Source: Telluribacter roseus (GTDB lineage Bacteria > Bacteroidota > Bacteroidia > Cytophagales > Spirosomataceae). Taken from it: DNA of 64,000 bases. Each line of letters starts with the position of its first letter. Position 1 is the first letter of the stretch. This document shows positions 1 to 8,494 of the stretch, one piece after another. Under the pieces are notes generated by a model that saw nothing but the letters and a program-made list of their open reading frames with translations, was not told the DNA's origin and did no database searches. Made by a program: the position numbers and the translations under genes. The stretch spans positions 1 through 64,000 of the forward strand of contig NZ_JAFEUV020000009.1 in the NCBI RefSeq assembly GCF_017355915.2. Reading direction: 5' to 3'.

Positions 1-91
1 ATCAGATAAACTTGCTGGAGGAAGATCCAGCCTTAATTCAAGTATTCTTCCGCAAGAAGGAAGTTGCATTCTTTACGGATTAATTCACGCA

Positions 92-577
92 TCAATAAGG
101 CTTATCTCTCCCAACAAACCTTCCTCTCCCTAAAAGGAAATCTATCGCTCTGACTACGTTCCTATCGACACTTTCTTCTGACTTCAGACGGGAAATATAA
201 CGTACTATTTCAAGTTGTAAAGAGGGGCGCAAGCCATCAAATACTCGCTTGGCTTCGTGATTTTCGTCCAACGCCCTTATCAACTTTGGGTGAGGAGTTA
301 TAACTCGTTGTTCCGGGTCAAACTCTATCGTTACGTTAATGACTTCCCCGATTCGCCTGGGAGAGTTCTTCAACATTTTCAGATTAATGTACAGCCGCCA
401 AATTCCATCATACTTTACTAGTGTTTGTGTATAGGGTTTGTCATTGATTGTTCCTCTTACTTGTATAGGTCCTTTATCCTTGCCCGCTTGTTTGAATAGT
501 TCAGTCAAAACCTCGTCAGGTAGAAGTACATATGGATTTATTCCAATGATTTGAACTTCAGCTTTTAGTTTTTGCAT
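92..577 (-). CDS. DUF1905 / YdeI-OmpD-associated protein
   Basis: The 161-residue product has two parts. Residues about 5-88 fit DUF1905: a beta-rich segment with the family pattern NPYVLLPDEV, then a pattern around VRGTINDKPY and a closing stretch ending IEFDPEQ. Residues about 95-155 fit the YdeI/OmpD-associated helical domain, with FDGLRPSLQLEIVRYI followed by a basic helix. Proteins of this two-part kind are common in soil Bacteroidota and are named after a link to bacteriocin protection in enterobacteria; the biochemical role is not settled. The ATG start at 575-577 is the first in frame. It stands next to an acidic orphan gene and broken genes, so it lies in a region of turnover. Confidence 0.75.
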   Translation of the reverse strand: MQKLKAEVQIIGINPYVLLPDEVLTELFKQAGKDKGPIQVRGTINDKPYTQTLVKYDGIWRLYINLKMLKNSPRRIGEVINVTIEFDPEQRVITPHPKLIRALDENHEAKRVFDGLRPSLQLEIVRYISRLKSEESVDRNVVRAIDFLLGRGRFVGRDKPY

Positions 578-632
578 TCCTCTATCCTTGTCGAGTTTGT
601 AGTGTCTTCTTGCAATGACAGCTTACACGTGG

Positions 633-950
633 CTATGTTCTCTCCATTTTCTTTCTCACCTCCTCTATCTGCCCGGCCAGAAATAGTGCATATAGCTCCT
701 CAACTTCTTCCCAGTTCCTGGCGGTATATTCGATTTGTTCATCAGAGTCCGAGCCAAATTCTCCTACTAGGTTCAGATTCTTATTGACCTCCAATACATA
801 CTCATCTTCGTCAAATATCCCCACCCAGAAGGCTCCCTGCTCATCGTCCACTTCCTGTACTTCTGAAATGGCTTCCTTTACATCATCGATAGTAATTGAT
901 TCGATTGAATCACTCCAGGCTCTCTGAAGATAGTTTTCTTCTGTATTCAT
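633..950 (-). CDS. Small acidic protein of unknown function
   Basis: The product is 105 residues and strongly acidic, with many Asp and Glu residues. I chose the ATG at 948-950 because AAAGGAAAAT lies directly before it; a GTG twelve codons upstream is possible but has no such signal. The middle, around AFWVGIFDEDEYVLEVN, looks like beta strands, and the end is an amphipathic helix. I do not recognise the family. Size, acidity and a place among broken genes are typical of immunity proteins of polymorphic toxins, but no toxin is visible nearby, so this is only a suggestion. The 30 codons upstream of the gene are open but end in a stop and match nothing I know. Confidence 0.55.
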   Translation of the reverse strand: MNTEENYLQRAWSDSIESITIDDVKEAISEVQEVDDEQGAFWVGIFDEDEYVLEVNKNLNLVGEFGSDSDEQIEYTARNWEEVEELYALFLAGQIEEVRKKMERT

Positions 951-1108
951 ATTTTCCTTTAAATTAGATTCAATTATAGGTTCCACTCAGGGAGCTACTG
1001 CTCCGGAGGCCTTTTTCAATTCTTTATCTATTAATTGCTGGTAACGATCTAGTGTATGAGCAGTAGCGGGTTTTACCCCCCTAACCTGTCAGATAGCACC
1101 GTTTCCCT

Positions 1109-1338
1109 TCAAAGTTTCAAGTTAGCAATTTCCTCGCGATTGCTCATGCACATGGTTGGCAGATGGCTCCATAGAAGTTCCATAGGATTGAGCCGCGGCG
1201 GCGGGCCACTCAAGAAGCTTTTCTATCATCGACTTCACACGAGCTCGTGTCCATGCTTCAACATCAAAATCATGCTGCTGCCCCCCAAATTTAACTCCAG
1301 CACTAGTTCTTTCAACTGCTTTTCTGTCAGTCGGTAGA
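1109..1338 (-). pseudogene. IS630-family transposase remnant
   Basis: Reading the minus strand in shifting frames gives an N-terminal helix-turn-helix segment, LTEKQLKELVLEL then FDVEAWTRARVKSMIEKLL. It joins directly to PPPRLNPMELLWSHL and NREEIANL, the conserved C-terminal DDE end of IS630 transposases, whose usual form is LNPIE followed by LW. The roughly 200 central residues, with the first two catalytic Asp residues, are missing, and at least one frameshift is needed. The element is dead. I could not find terminal inverted repeats. It separates the acidic orphan gene from the broken reductase gene. Confidence 0.7.
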
Positions 1339-1353
1339 CAGACCCCTAGGGGT

Positions 1354-1548
1354 TTACGCCATCCTAGACCCGCCTAGCCTTTCAGGAAAGGAACTATTCA
1401 TTAACCCAAGAACAGTATCATAGGTTTTTCTGCCAAGAATATCTATGTCAATAAATATCTAAAATTCAGCATGCCCACAATCATCATCTTTGGTAGCCAA
1501 ATAGCCATCAAGGCTCATAAAATGTATGGGATTACTTTTCGATTTTCA
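1354..1548 (-). pseudogene. Dihydrofolate reductase-like (RibD C-terminal) gene remnant
   Basis: The minus strand encodes ENRKVIPYIL, then after a frame change MSLDGYLATKDDD, then after a stop IDILGRKTYDTVLG. These are the start and the GRKTY motif of the small Bacteroidota dihydrofolate reductase family, normally about 175-190 residues. Only about 65 codons remain, with a frameshift, an internal stop and no C-terminal half. The remnant abuts the IS630 remains, so the transposon or a linked deletion probably destroyed it. Confidence 0.65.
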
Positions 1549-1559
1549 TAAAATTTGAT

Positions 1560-1970
1560 TCATGAAAATAAGAAAGGAATGGAAGCAAACAGTCCAATAA
1601 AGGATAGGTATGCTACATTCGTGAGAGTACCGCTTGGAGCATTTACAACAATGTCTGTATTTCTATTTGCAACAACAGTAATTTTAAATTTTTCAGAATG
1701 TAATTCACGACCCCAGGTTTGTTTGGATACAATATGTATTTCGTAAGATTCTGGAGTAACGGATTCTATTTTGATCGTCTTAAAACTCTCACCATTAATT
1801 ACAAGGCTATCATTTAATGTTATAAAGGCATTTCTCAGTTGCCTAGTGCAGTGAATAGTAATACTTCCCTTATTAATACCACTTGATAGGTTACCATCGG
1901 AAATAGATTTTGGTAAAGAAGCACAGGAGGCAATGCTTAACATAGCAACTGCCAAAACAACTACTCTCAT
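1560..1970 (-). CDS. Hypothetical lipoprotein
   Basis: The 136-residue product begins with a short signal peptide and a lipobox ending IASC, which makes Cys16 the likely acylated residue. The mature part appears beta-rich and ends in a hydrophobic stretch, LTNVAYLSFIGLFASIPF, that could be a second membrane segment. Its ATG overlaps the stop of the upstream DoxX gene (ATGA), so the two are translationally coupled. I do not recognise a named family. A role in the envelope together with DoxX is inferred from the coupling only. Confidence 0.6.
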   Translation of the reverse strand: MRVVVLAVAMLSIASCASLPKSISDGNLSSGINKGSITIHCTRQLRNAFITLNDSLVINGESFKTIKIESVTPESYEIHIVSKQTWGRELHSEKFKITVVANRNTDIVVNAPSGTLTNVAYLSFIGLFASIPFLFS

Positions 1971-2389
1971 GGATTAACTTTTTTGTCTATAAATGCATCT
2001 ACTGAATAATTACCCGCACCGCTTACCATTAAAGAGAATGATGTTAGGAAAAACAAAAAAGCTAATTCCTTTACAGCAAAGGGGTCTTGGCCATGTGCTA
2101 CAAAAACGGCAACAGCCATTGTAACAAAAATCAGAAAAGAGAAGAAACGAGTTAAAAGGCCAAGACAGAGGGTTAGCCCGCCAATAAACTCAGCCAAAAT
2201 TACGAGTCCAAGTGCTGTTTTAGATCCTAAACCTATGGGGTCAGAGAATTGGGAAGAATAAACTGAAAAGCTTGAAAGTTTATCAATTCCATGTATAGCC
2301 ATCAAAGAGCCCACAGATAAGCGTAGAATGACTAAACCAATGTCATATTGGTTCTTTGTCGTTTTAAGAAGTATTTGATTGATTCGCAT
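1967..2389 (-). CDS. DoxX family membrane protein
   Basis: The 140-residue protein has four predicted membrane helices and the DoxX pattern: an N-terminal helix with LRLSVGSLMAIHGIDKL, a Gly-rich second helix with FIGGLTLCLGLLTRF, and an aromatic third helix with the following VAHGQDPF loop. DoxX proteins are inner membrane proteins of uncertain activity, often tied to redox or thiol stress. The gene is the first of a two-gene unit and overlaps the lipoprotein gene by four bases. A broken AraC-type regulator lies just upstream, perhaps its former regulator. Confidence 0.8.
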   Translation of the reverse strand: MRINQILLKTTKNQYDIGLVILRLSVGSLMAIHGIDKLSSFSVYSSQFSDPIGLGSKTALGLVILAEFIGGLTLCLGLLTRFFSFLIFVTMAVAVFVAHGQDPFAVKELAFLFFLTSFSLMVSGAGNYSVDAFIDKKVNP

Positions 2390-2460
2390 AAAACATTTTA
2401 TTTTTATGCAAATGTCCGGTAGTGTGAAGACTTGAAATTGTACAAAATTTACCCTTCAGA

Positions 2461-2667
2461 CTATACTTTGTTATTCAGAAATCGGCTTGAAGTAACACCA
2501 TAAAACTGCTTAAATATTTTAAGAAAGCGTGATTGGTCATATAATTCCGACTTCAACTCAAACCGTATAAAGTTCAATATATCAACTATTTTCAACTTTT
2601 GTACGGCATAATCAACTTGATTCGGCTTGATGTACTGACTAAGGCCAACGTAGAAGATCATAGTCAC
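2461..2667 (-). pseudogene. AraC-family regulator, C-terminal fragment
   Basis: The 68 codons end with YDQSRFLKIFKQFYGV followed by TSSRFLNN, the second helix-turn-helix of AraC/XylS regulators of the Bacteroidota type (usual form: DQSHF, then FK, then G.TP). The preceding part, VGLSQYIKPNQVDYAVQKL, fits the linker between the two DNA-binding helices, but the stretch between is compressed. The ligand-binding domain and the first helix-turn-helix are absent, and no open frame continues upstream. It is probably a decayed gene, not a small regulator. Confidence 0.55.
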
Positions 2668-2757
2668 TTTTATCCAAATTGACCACAGGACTCCCCCCTT
2701 GCATTACCACCCACAATTTACGAAATTGGGAGGATAACCTAAACCTTCCCGTTCAGT

Positions 2758-4086
2758 ATGTCGCAGGACACCTCCCAACTTCAACGTACCCTGACCCCTA
2801 CGCTACTGTGGGGGCTGGGCGTCGGCTATGTGATATCCGGTATGTACTTTGGCTGGAACCTGGGCCTTGAGAAAGGAGGTACTGGGGGTATGGCCATCGC
2901 AACGGGAGTGGTGGTGGTGATGTACGTCTGCTTCACGCTCAGCTACGCCGAGCTGGCCTGTGCCATTCCCAAAGCCGGAGGTGCCTTCGACTACGCCGGC
3001 CGGGCCATGGGAGTGCGGGGTGGCTTTGTGGCGGGGATGGCGCAGAACATTGAGTTTCTGTTCGCCCCTCCGGCCATTGCGGCGGGCATCGGGGCCTACC
3101 TCAATCTTTTCCTGCCGCAGCTCTCCCCTACCGCCATTGCCATTGGGGTGTATCTGCTCTTTACCCTGCTCAATGTGTGGGGTACGCACGCAGCGGCTAC
3201 CTTTGAGCTGGTGGTGACGGTGGTGGCGGTGGCCGGGCTACTCCTTTTCGCCGGAGTAGCCTTACCCGAGTTCAGTACTACGGCCCTTACCGAAAATGGA
3301 CTGCCCAACGGCTGGACGGGTGTACTGGCTGCCATTCCCTTTGCGATCTGGTTCTTTCTGGGTATTGAGGGGTTGGCCAACGTAGCCGAGGAGAGCATCA
3401 ATCCGCAGCGCGACCTGACCCGTGGCTTTGGCTCGGCCATGCTGACGCTGGTAGCGCTCTGTGCCCTCACCTTCGTCGCCTCCGTCGGGGTAGGCGGCTG
3501 GGATGGTGTCGTATACGATGCTGCGGGACAGCCCTCCGACTCGCCCCTGCCGCTGGCCCTGCAGCAGCTGGTTGGCGAAGGACATATCCTGTACACGCTG
3601 GTGGTAGTGTTCGGGCTGTTCGGACTGGTGGCTTCGTTTCATGGTTTGTTGCTGGCCGCCGGGCGCTCTACCTACGAGTTCTGCCGCATGGGCAACGGCC
3701 CCGCCTGGCTGGGCAAGGTACATCCCCGCTTCCGCACCCCCGCTCCGGCCTTGTTGGTTAATATGCTGATCGGGATAGCCGCCCTGGCTACGCGTACCAC
3801 GGCCGATATTATTGTACTTTCGGCCTTCGGAGCCCTCCTGATGTATAGCTTATCCGTAATTTCTTTGTTAATTTTGAGAAGGACGGAGCCCGGGCTACCG
3901 CGTCCGTTTCGTACGCCGGGTTACCCGCTGGTACCTTACGCCGCCCTCCTGATCTCGGTAAGTTCTTTGGTGGCATTGTGCCTCTTCAACCCGCAATCGG
4001 CGCTTATATTTGCATTGATTATGGTCGGGAGCTTCCTGTTACACCGGTTACTGCCCGGCAAGCGCCTGGAAGCCGATGCCGCCTGA
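2758..4086 (+). CDS. eat: Ethanolamine permease-like APC transporter
   Basis: The 442-residue protein has about twelve membrane helices. Its first helix carries GVGYVISGMYFGWNLGL, the hallmark of the ethanolamine transporter branch of the APC superfamily. Further signs are YAELACAIPKAGGAFDYAGRA in helices 2-3 and FFLGIEGLANVAEES in helix 6. Family members import ethanolamine by ion symport across the inner membrane. No eutB or eutC lies in the window, so the substrate is inferred from the family. It is followed after 30 bases by a flavin monooxygenase and probably shares its transcript. Base composition is GC-rich like most of the core genes here. Confidence 0.8.
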   Translation: MSQDTSQLQRTLTPTLLWGLGVGYVISGMYFGWNLGLEKGGTGGMAIATGVVVVMYVCFTLSYAELACAIPKAGGAFDYAGRAMGVRGGFVAGMAQNIEFLFAPPAIAAGIGAYLNLFLPQLSPTAIAIGVYLLFTLLNVWGTHAAATFELVVTVVAVAGLLLFAGVALPEFSTTALTENGLPNGWTGVLAAIPFAIWFFLGIEGLANVAEESINPQRDLTRGFGSAMLTLVALCALTFVASVGVGGWDGVVYDAAGQPSDSPLPLALQQLVGEGHILYTLVVVFGLFGLVASFHGLLLAAGRSTYEFCRMGNGPAWLGKVHPRFRTPAPALLVNMLIGIAALATRTTADIIVLSAFGALLMYSLSVISLLILRRTEPGLPRPFRTPGYPLVPYAALLISVSSLVALCLFNPQSALIFALIMVGSFLLHRLLPGKRLEADAA

Positions 4087-4116
4087 ATACTACCCGTTGT
4101 AATACTTAATAAAGCC

Positions 4117-5232
4117 ATGGATATCATCATTATAGGAGCCGGTCCTTCGGGACTGGCCGTAGCCGGACGGCTGGCCGAGAAAAAGGTACCGTATCTGATG
4201 CTGGAAAAGGGACAGCACATAGGCGAAGCCTGGCACCACCACTACGACCGCCTGCACCTGCATACCGACCGTCGGTTTTCGGGGCTTCCCCACCGGCCTA
4301 TCCCCCCATCGTACCCGGTATTCGTACCTAAAGACAAGCTCATCAGCTACTGGCAGGACTACGCCGAGTACTACGGCATCAGGCCCCAATTCAATCAGGA
4401 GATAAAGAAAATTTACCGCCACGGCGAGCGCTGGAAAGTAAAAACAGCCACCAACGAATTTGAGGCCGATCAGGTAGTAGTGTGTACGGGCTACAACCGC
4501 GTACCTAATATCCCCCACTGGCCGGGTGACAAAACGCTATTCGAAGGAGAGATCATCCACAGCAGTCAGTACCGCAACGCGGAGCCGTACCGGGGCAAGC
4601 GGGTACTGGTAGTGGGCATGGGCAACAGTGGCGCCGAAATAGCCCTGGACCTGAGTGAGAACGGCGTGGAAACCTACCTGTCGCTACGCAGCCCGGTCAA
4701 CATCATGAACCGGGACATTGGCGGCAAGCCCACCCAGCTATCGGCTATAGTACTAAGTACCCTGCTGCCCAACTGGGCCTACGACCAGCTGTCGCGTTTT
4801 ATCCAGAAGCGAACCATCGGGGATCTCAGCGCCTACGGGATCGCTACCCCCACCTATGCCCCCGCCAAAGGCATCCGGATGGGCCGTATACCCGTACTGG
4901 ACGTGGGTACCCTGGCCCAGATCAAAGCCGGCAAGATCAAGGTAAAGCGGGATATTGAGCATTTTCTGGCCCACGGGGTGCAGTTTATCGACGGTACCCA
5001 CCAGGAGTTGGACGCCGTGATACTGGCTACGGGCTACCGGGCTCTACTGGGTGAACTAATAGAGGGACTAGGACCGCGCCTCAACGAGCGGGGCTGCCCC
5101 GGCCAACCCTGGTACGACGACCTGCCGGGCCTGTACTTCCTGGGCTTTTCGGTACCGCTGACGGGCATCCTCCGCAATATCAATATTGAATCGGGCAAAA
5201 TTGTGAAAAGACTATTGGCAGAAAGAGAGTAA
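4117..5232 (+). CDS. Flavin-containing monooxygenase-type oxidoreductase
   Basis: The 371-residue protein has the FAD Rossmann motif GAGPSG at residues 7-12 and the NADPH motif GMGNSG at 167-172. Between them is the FMO/Baeyer-Villiger fingerprint FxGxxxHxxxY at 142-152. A late ATGYR motif is also present. Such enzymes oxidise soft nucleophiles (amines, sulfides) or ketones using NADPH and oxygen in the cytoplasm. The length is typical of short bacterial members. It sits 30 bases after the ethanolamine-type permease, so an amine substrate brought in by that permease is plausible but unproven. Confidence 0.8.
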   Translation: MDIIIIGAGPSGLAVAGRLAEKKVPYLMLEKGQHIGEAWHHHYDRLHLHTDRRFSGLPHRPIPPSYPVFVPKDKLISYWQDYAEYYGIRPQFNQEIKKIYRHGERWKVKTATNEFEADQVVVCTGYNRVPNIPHWPGDKTLFEGEIIHSSQYRNAEPYRGKRVLVVGMGNSGAEIALDLSENGVETYLSLRSPVNIMNRDIGGKPTQLSAIVLSTLLPNWAYDQLSRFIQKRTIGDLSAYGIATPTYAPAKGIRMGRIPVLDVGTLAQIKAGKIKVKRDIEHFLAHGVQFIDGTHQELDAVILATGYRALLGELIEGLGPRLNERGCPGQPWYDDLPGLYFLGFSVPLTGILRNINIESGKIVKRLLAERE

Positions 5233-5241
5233 GGCTATTCT

Positions 5242-5457
5242 CTATTCCTCTGCTTCTTTGAGAATTGCTTGAAGTAGAGCTGGTGAAACTCTATAATCTG
5301 TATTAATAAGTTTTTCTACAAGTACCCTTAGATCTGGTACAACGCCCATTCTTTTTGCTTCCATAAGTACTCCTAAAGTACCTATTATCTTGAGGCCTAA
5401 ATCTTTTGCAATGGCTCGTCCTTTCTTTTCGTCTACTATTAACAGAGGGTTTGTTCG
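5242..5457 (-). pseudogene. DUF3368 (PIN-like) toxin, C-terminal remnant
   Basis: Directly after the stop of the UPF0175 gene the minus strand stays open for about 70 codons. It encodes LLIVDEKKGRAIAKDLGL, then IIGTLGVLMEAKRMG and VPDLRVLVEKL, ending near 5242. This matches the second half of DUF3368 proteins, the PIN-domain toxins normally paired with UPF0175 antitoxins (family form: DE.kaR..A..lGL.viGTLGvL..AK). The first half with the catalytic acidic residues and any start codon is missing, and the stop of the antitoxin lies in the same frame. The toxin is therefore inactive. Confidence 0.75.
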
Positions 5458-5709
5458 CTATAACCTTCTCCATTCCACCAGGTCTGAAAAGTCGTCAATA
5501 GCTTCATCAGCAGTGTAGCCAAATACAGAAAAACCATACTTACCAAGCATTTCTATAAAGGCCCGTTTAGACAAACCAACTATCTCCGCTGCCTGTCCAG
5601 CCGTGAGCTTGCCTTTTTCATATAATCCTCCTGCTACCAACATCTTCAGCTCAAAGGGGTCGGTCTGCGTGGAGGCGGGAATAGTTATGGTGATATTTTC
5701 CATAGGCAT
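5458..5709 (-). CDS. UPF0175 family antitoxin-like protein
   Basis: The 83-residue protein has the UPF0175 layout: a short strand, then helices with AAGGLYEKGKLTAGQAAEIVGLSKRAFIE-type sequence (here VAGGLYEKGKLTAGQAAEI). This is a small helix-turn-helix-like fold that acts as antitoxin to DUF3368 PIN-like toxins. A second ATG two codons in (5703) is equally possible as start. Its partner downstream survives only as a C-terminal fragment, so this is an orphan antitoxin. The lower GC content of the pair compared with its neighbours suggests horizontal origin. Confidence 0.75.
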   Translation of the reverse strand: MPMENITITIPASTQTDPFELKMLVAGGLYEKGKLTAGQAAEIVGLSKRAFIEMLGKYGFSVFGYTADEAIDDFSDLVEWRRL

Positions 5710-5848
5710 TGTATTGGCCGTAGTTGTTAGAAGTTAATATAACCACATTTTTTGAGAATTAGCACGAAAATTCAATTAGTTTTAACCCTTTGTTGTGCAA
5801 GTATCACCGAAGTAATCGTTAACTGGTAGCTGTAGTAATACCTCCTCC

Positions 5849-7084
5849 ATGGCTCTGAATTACATTTTTGTTTTTTTCTTCGTCATTGCGTTTATCATTG
5901 CGCTTTTCAAGTTTATTTTCCTGGGTGACGTCCTGACGTTCAAAGCCATCGTAGAGGGCATGCTGGACATGGCTGAGGTGGCTGTGATGGACATAGCCCT
6001 GCCCCTGGCCGGGGTGATGACCTTCTTCCTGGGTATCCTCAACGTGGGTGAGCGGGCCGGGGCCATTAATGTACTGGCGCGGGTGATTGGTCCATTCTTC
6101 AATAAGCTGTTTCCCGAAGTACCCAAAGATCACCCGGCCAACGGGCAGATGATCATGAACTTTGCGGCCAACATGATCGGCCTTGACAATGCCGCTACCC
6201 CTTTTGGGCTTAAAGCCATGCAGAGCCTGCAGGAGCTGAACCCCGACAAGGATACGGCCTCCAACGCCCAGATCATGTTTCTGGTACTGCATACGTCGGG
6301 CTTACAGATCATCCCCCTTAGTATCATCGCGCAGCGGGCTATTTTGGGCGCCGAGAGCCCCTCGGATATATTCATTCCCTGCGTAGTGGGTACCTACGTC
6401 ACTACGGTAGTGAGTATGATCATTACAGCCTTCTGGCAGCGCATCAACCTGTTTAACCGCACGGTACTATTGGGACTGGGAGGTGTAACGGCTGTATTGG
6501 GACTGTTGCTGGCCTACCTATCTACCCTTCCCAAGGAGCAGATCGAGACGGTATCGGTGGTGGTAGGTAACTCTCTGCTCCTGCTTATTGTAGCCGGATT
6601 CCTGGCCGGGGCGCTCTATAAGAAGGTCAATGTATTTGAGGCCTTTATAGATGGGGCCAAAAATGGCTTCTCCACCTCCGTTACTATTATCCCCTACCTG
6701 GTGGGGATGCTGGTGGCCATCAGTGCCTTCCGCAACTGCGGGGCCATGGACTACCTCGTCAACAGCCTCAAGTACCTTTTCTCCTTTGCCAGCTTCAATA
6801 CCGACTTTACCGATGCCCTGCCCGTAGCCCTCATGAAACCCCTGAGCGGGAGCGGTGCCCGAGCCCTGATGATCGACGCCATGAAGCAGTTTGGCCCCGA
6901 TTCGTTCATCGGGCGTCTGGTATGTATCTTCCAGGGATCGGCCGATACTACCCTGTACATTGTGGCGCTCTACTTTGGCTCGGTTGGGATCAAGAATACC
7001 CGCTACGCCATAGTAGCCGGCCTTATCGCCGACTTTGTGGGCGTGCTGGCGGGTATCTGGCTGGGGTACCTGTTCTTTCATTGA
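5849..7084 (+). CDS. SpmA/SpmB-type nucleoside recognition (Gate) membrane protein
   Basis: The 411-residue membrane protein contains two nucleoside-recognition (Gate) domains. The first half resembles SpmA, with MNFAANMIGLDNAATPFG and LKAMQ. The second half resembles SpmB, with NGFSTSVTIIPYLVGMLVAI and the PLSGSGARALMID motif followed by IFQGSADTTLYI. In spore formers the two halves are separate spore maturation proteins; here they are fused in an organism that gives no sign of sporulating. The family probably moves a small solute across the inner membrane, but the substrate is unknown. The next gene, an amino acid permease, starts 12 bases after its stop, so they form an operon. Confidence 0.8.
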   Translation: MALNYIFVFFFVIAFIIALFKFIFLGDVLTFKAIVEGMLDMAEVAVMDIALPLAGVMTFFLGILNVGERAGAINVLARVIGPFFNKLFPEVPKDHPANGQMIMNFAANMIGLDNAATPFGLKAMQSLQELNPDKDTASNAQIMFLVLHTSGLQIIPLSIIAQRAILGAESPSDIFIPCVVGTYVTTVVSMIITAFWQRINLFNRTVLLGLGGVTAVLGLLLAYLSTLPKEQIETVSVVVGNSLLLLIVAGFLAGALYKKVNVFEAFIDGAKNGFSTSVTIIPYLVGMLVAISAFRNCGAMDYLVNSLKYLFSFASFNTDFTDALPVALMKPLSGSGARALMIDAMKQFGPDSFIGRLVCIFQGSADTTLYIVALYFGSVGIKNTRYAIVAGLIADFVGVLAGIWLGYLFFH

Positions 7085-7096
7085 TAAAACTCCATT

Positions 7097-8431
7097 ATGG
7101 CTGAACCCTCCAGTACCATTCGCCCGCAGATCGGCCCCTTCGATCTGGGCATGATTGTCGTTAGTCTCGTAATTGGTATTGGTATCTTCCGGACGCCCGC
7201 TATAGTGGCCCGGCAGGCGGGGTCACCGGAGATTTTCTTTTCGGCCTGGGTAGCCGGGGGACTCGTCAGCCTCATCGGAGCCTTTGTATTTGCCGAGATT
7301 GGCTCACGGCACCACTTCCCGGGTGGGTTTTACAAGCTTATTTCGACAGCCTTTCACCCCCTGTACTCCTTCATGATCAACTGGGTGATCGTGCTTACGT
7401 ACGGGGCCGGTATGGCCGGAGTAGCCCTGATCGGGGCTGAGTACATCAATCCGCTGCTGCCTACTGCCTGGCACGGAGCTACGGGCATACGTAGTACCGC
7501 CATCGCTACGCTGGTATTTTTCTACGTCGTTAATATGCTGGGCATACGGTCGGGAGCCCGCACCCAGAATCTCCTCAGCGGCCTCAAAATCGGGATGATG
7601 CTCATGCTGTGCGCGGGGGTATTTATGGATGTACCTCATATAGCTACCTCTGCGGTGCCCGTACCTGACGCATCCGGCTCTTGGTTTACGGCCTTTGGGG
7701 CCAGCCTCATCGCGGTATTCTACACCTATGGCGGCTATCAGCAAACCCTCAACTTCGGGGCCGATATCAAAGATCCCGTCCGCAATACACCCCGCGGTAT
7801 CTTCATCGGGATAGCACTGATCTTGGGCCTGTACCTGACTCTCAACTATACCTACTACCACGCGCTGGGCTTCGAGGGCCTACAGGCCTCCAACCTCATT
7901 GCCGCCGATACGGCCCGTGCCCTATTTGGGCCGTGGGGACAGGTCTTCTTTTCAGTGGCAATATTCCTGTCGGTACTGGGCTTTATTAATGCCAATATGC
8001 TATCGCTGCCCCGGGTGTACTACGCCCTGGCTGATGATAATATACTTCCTCCCGCTTTCAAAAGGGTTAACTCCCGCACGCAGGTACAGGAGTTTGCCCT
8101 CACATTCCTGATCGTGACTACCCTGGCCTCGCTCTGGCTCCTGGATACCTTTGAGCAGATCGTCAACTACGTAATGTCGGTGGATAGCATCGCGCTGGCG
8201 AGTGCGGCGGCTACGTTGTTTGTATTCAGAAAGAAGGCAGGTCCTGATGATCCGCATCAGGGCTTTAAAGTAATGGGCTACCCCTGGCTTCCGGCCTTCT
8301 TCGTGCTGTTCCTGCTTGTGATCGCTGCTAATGTCATCATCACCGATCCTTCGTCGGCGCTTATCGGCTGGAGCCTCTTTCTGGGCGGTGCTCCGCTGTA
8401 CTGGGTACTGCAGAAGGTGGGGAAACAGTAA
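7097..8431 (+). CDS. APC family amino acid permease
   Basis: The 444-residue protein has about twelve membrane helices and the APC start motif VVSLVIGIGIFRTPAIVA, with GGLVSLIGAFVFAEIGSR in helix 2 and the helix 6 pattern FYTYGGYQQTLNFGADIKDP. These place it in the LAT/CAT-like branch that moves neutral or basic amino acids across the inner membrane. The substrate cannot be read from sequence. It begins 12 bases after the SpmA/SpmB-type gene and is likely co-transcribed with it. Confidence 0.8.
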   Translation: MAEPSSTIRPQIGPFDLGMIVVSLVIGIGIFRTPAIVARQAGSPEIFFSAWVAGGLVSLIGAFVFAEIGSRHHFPGGFYKLISTAFHPLYSFMINWVIVLTYGAGMAGVALIGAEYINPLLPTAWHGATGIRSTAIATLVFFYVVNMLGIRSGARTQNLLSGLKIGMMLMLCAGVFMDVPHIATSAVPVPDASGSWFTAFGASLIAVFYTYGGYQQTLNFGADIKDPVRNTPRGIFIGIALILGLYLTLNYTYYHALGFEGLQASNLIAADTARALFGPWGQVFFSVAIFLSVLGFINANMLSLPRVYYALADDNILPPAFKRVNSRTQVQEFALTFLIVTTLASLWLLDTFEQIVNYVMSVDSIALASAAATLFVFRKKAGPDDPHQGFKVMGYPWLPAFFVLFLLVIAANVIITDPSSALIGWSLFLGGAPLYWVLQKVGKQ

Positions 8432-8494
8432 GGGAGGTTTTCGGGTTCAGGGGTAAAGATCACCGTCTGAACTAGCCTCACGAACCGTACCGCC

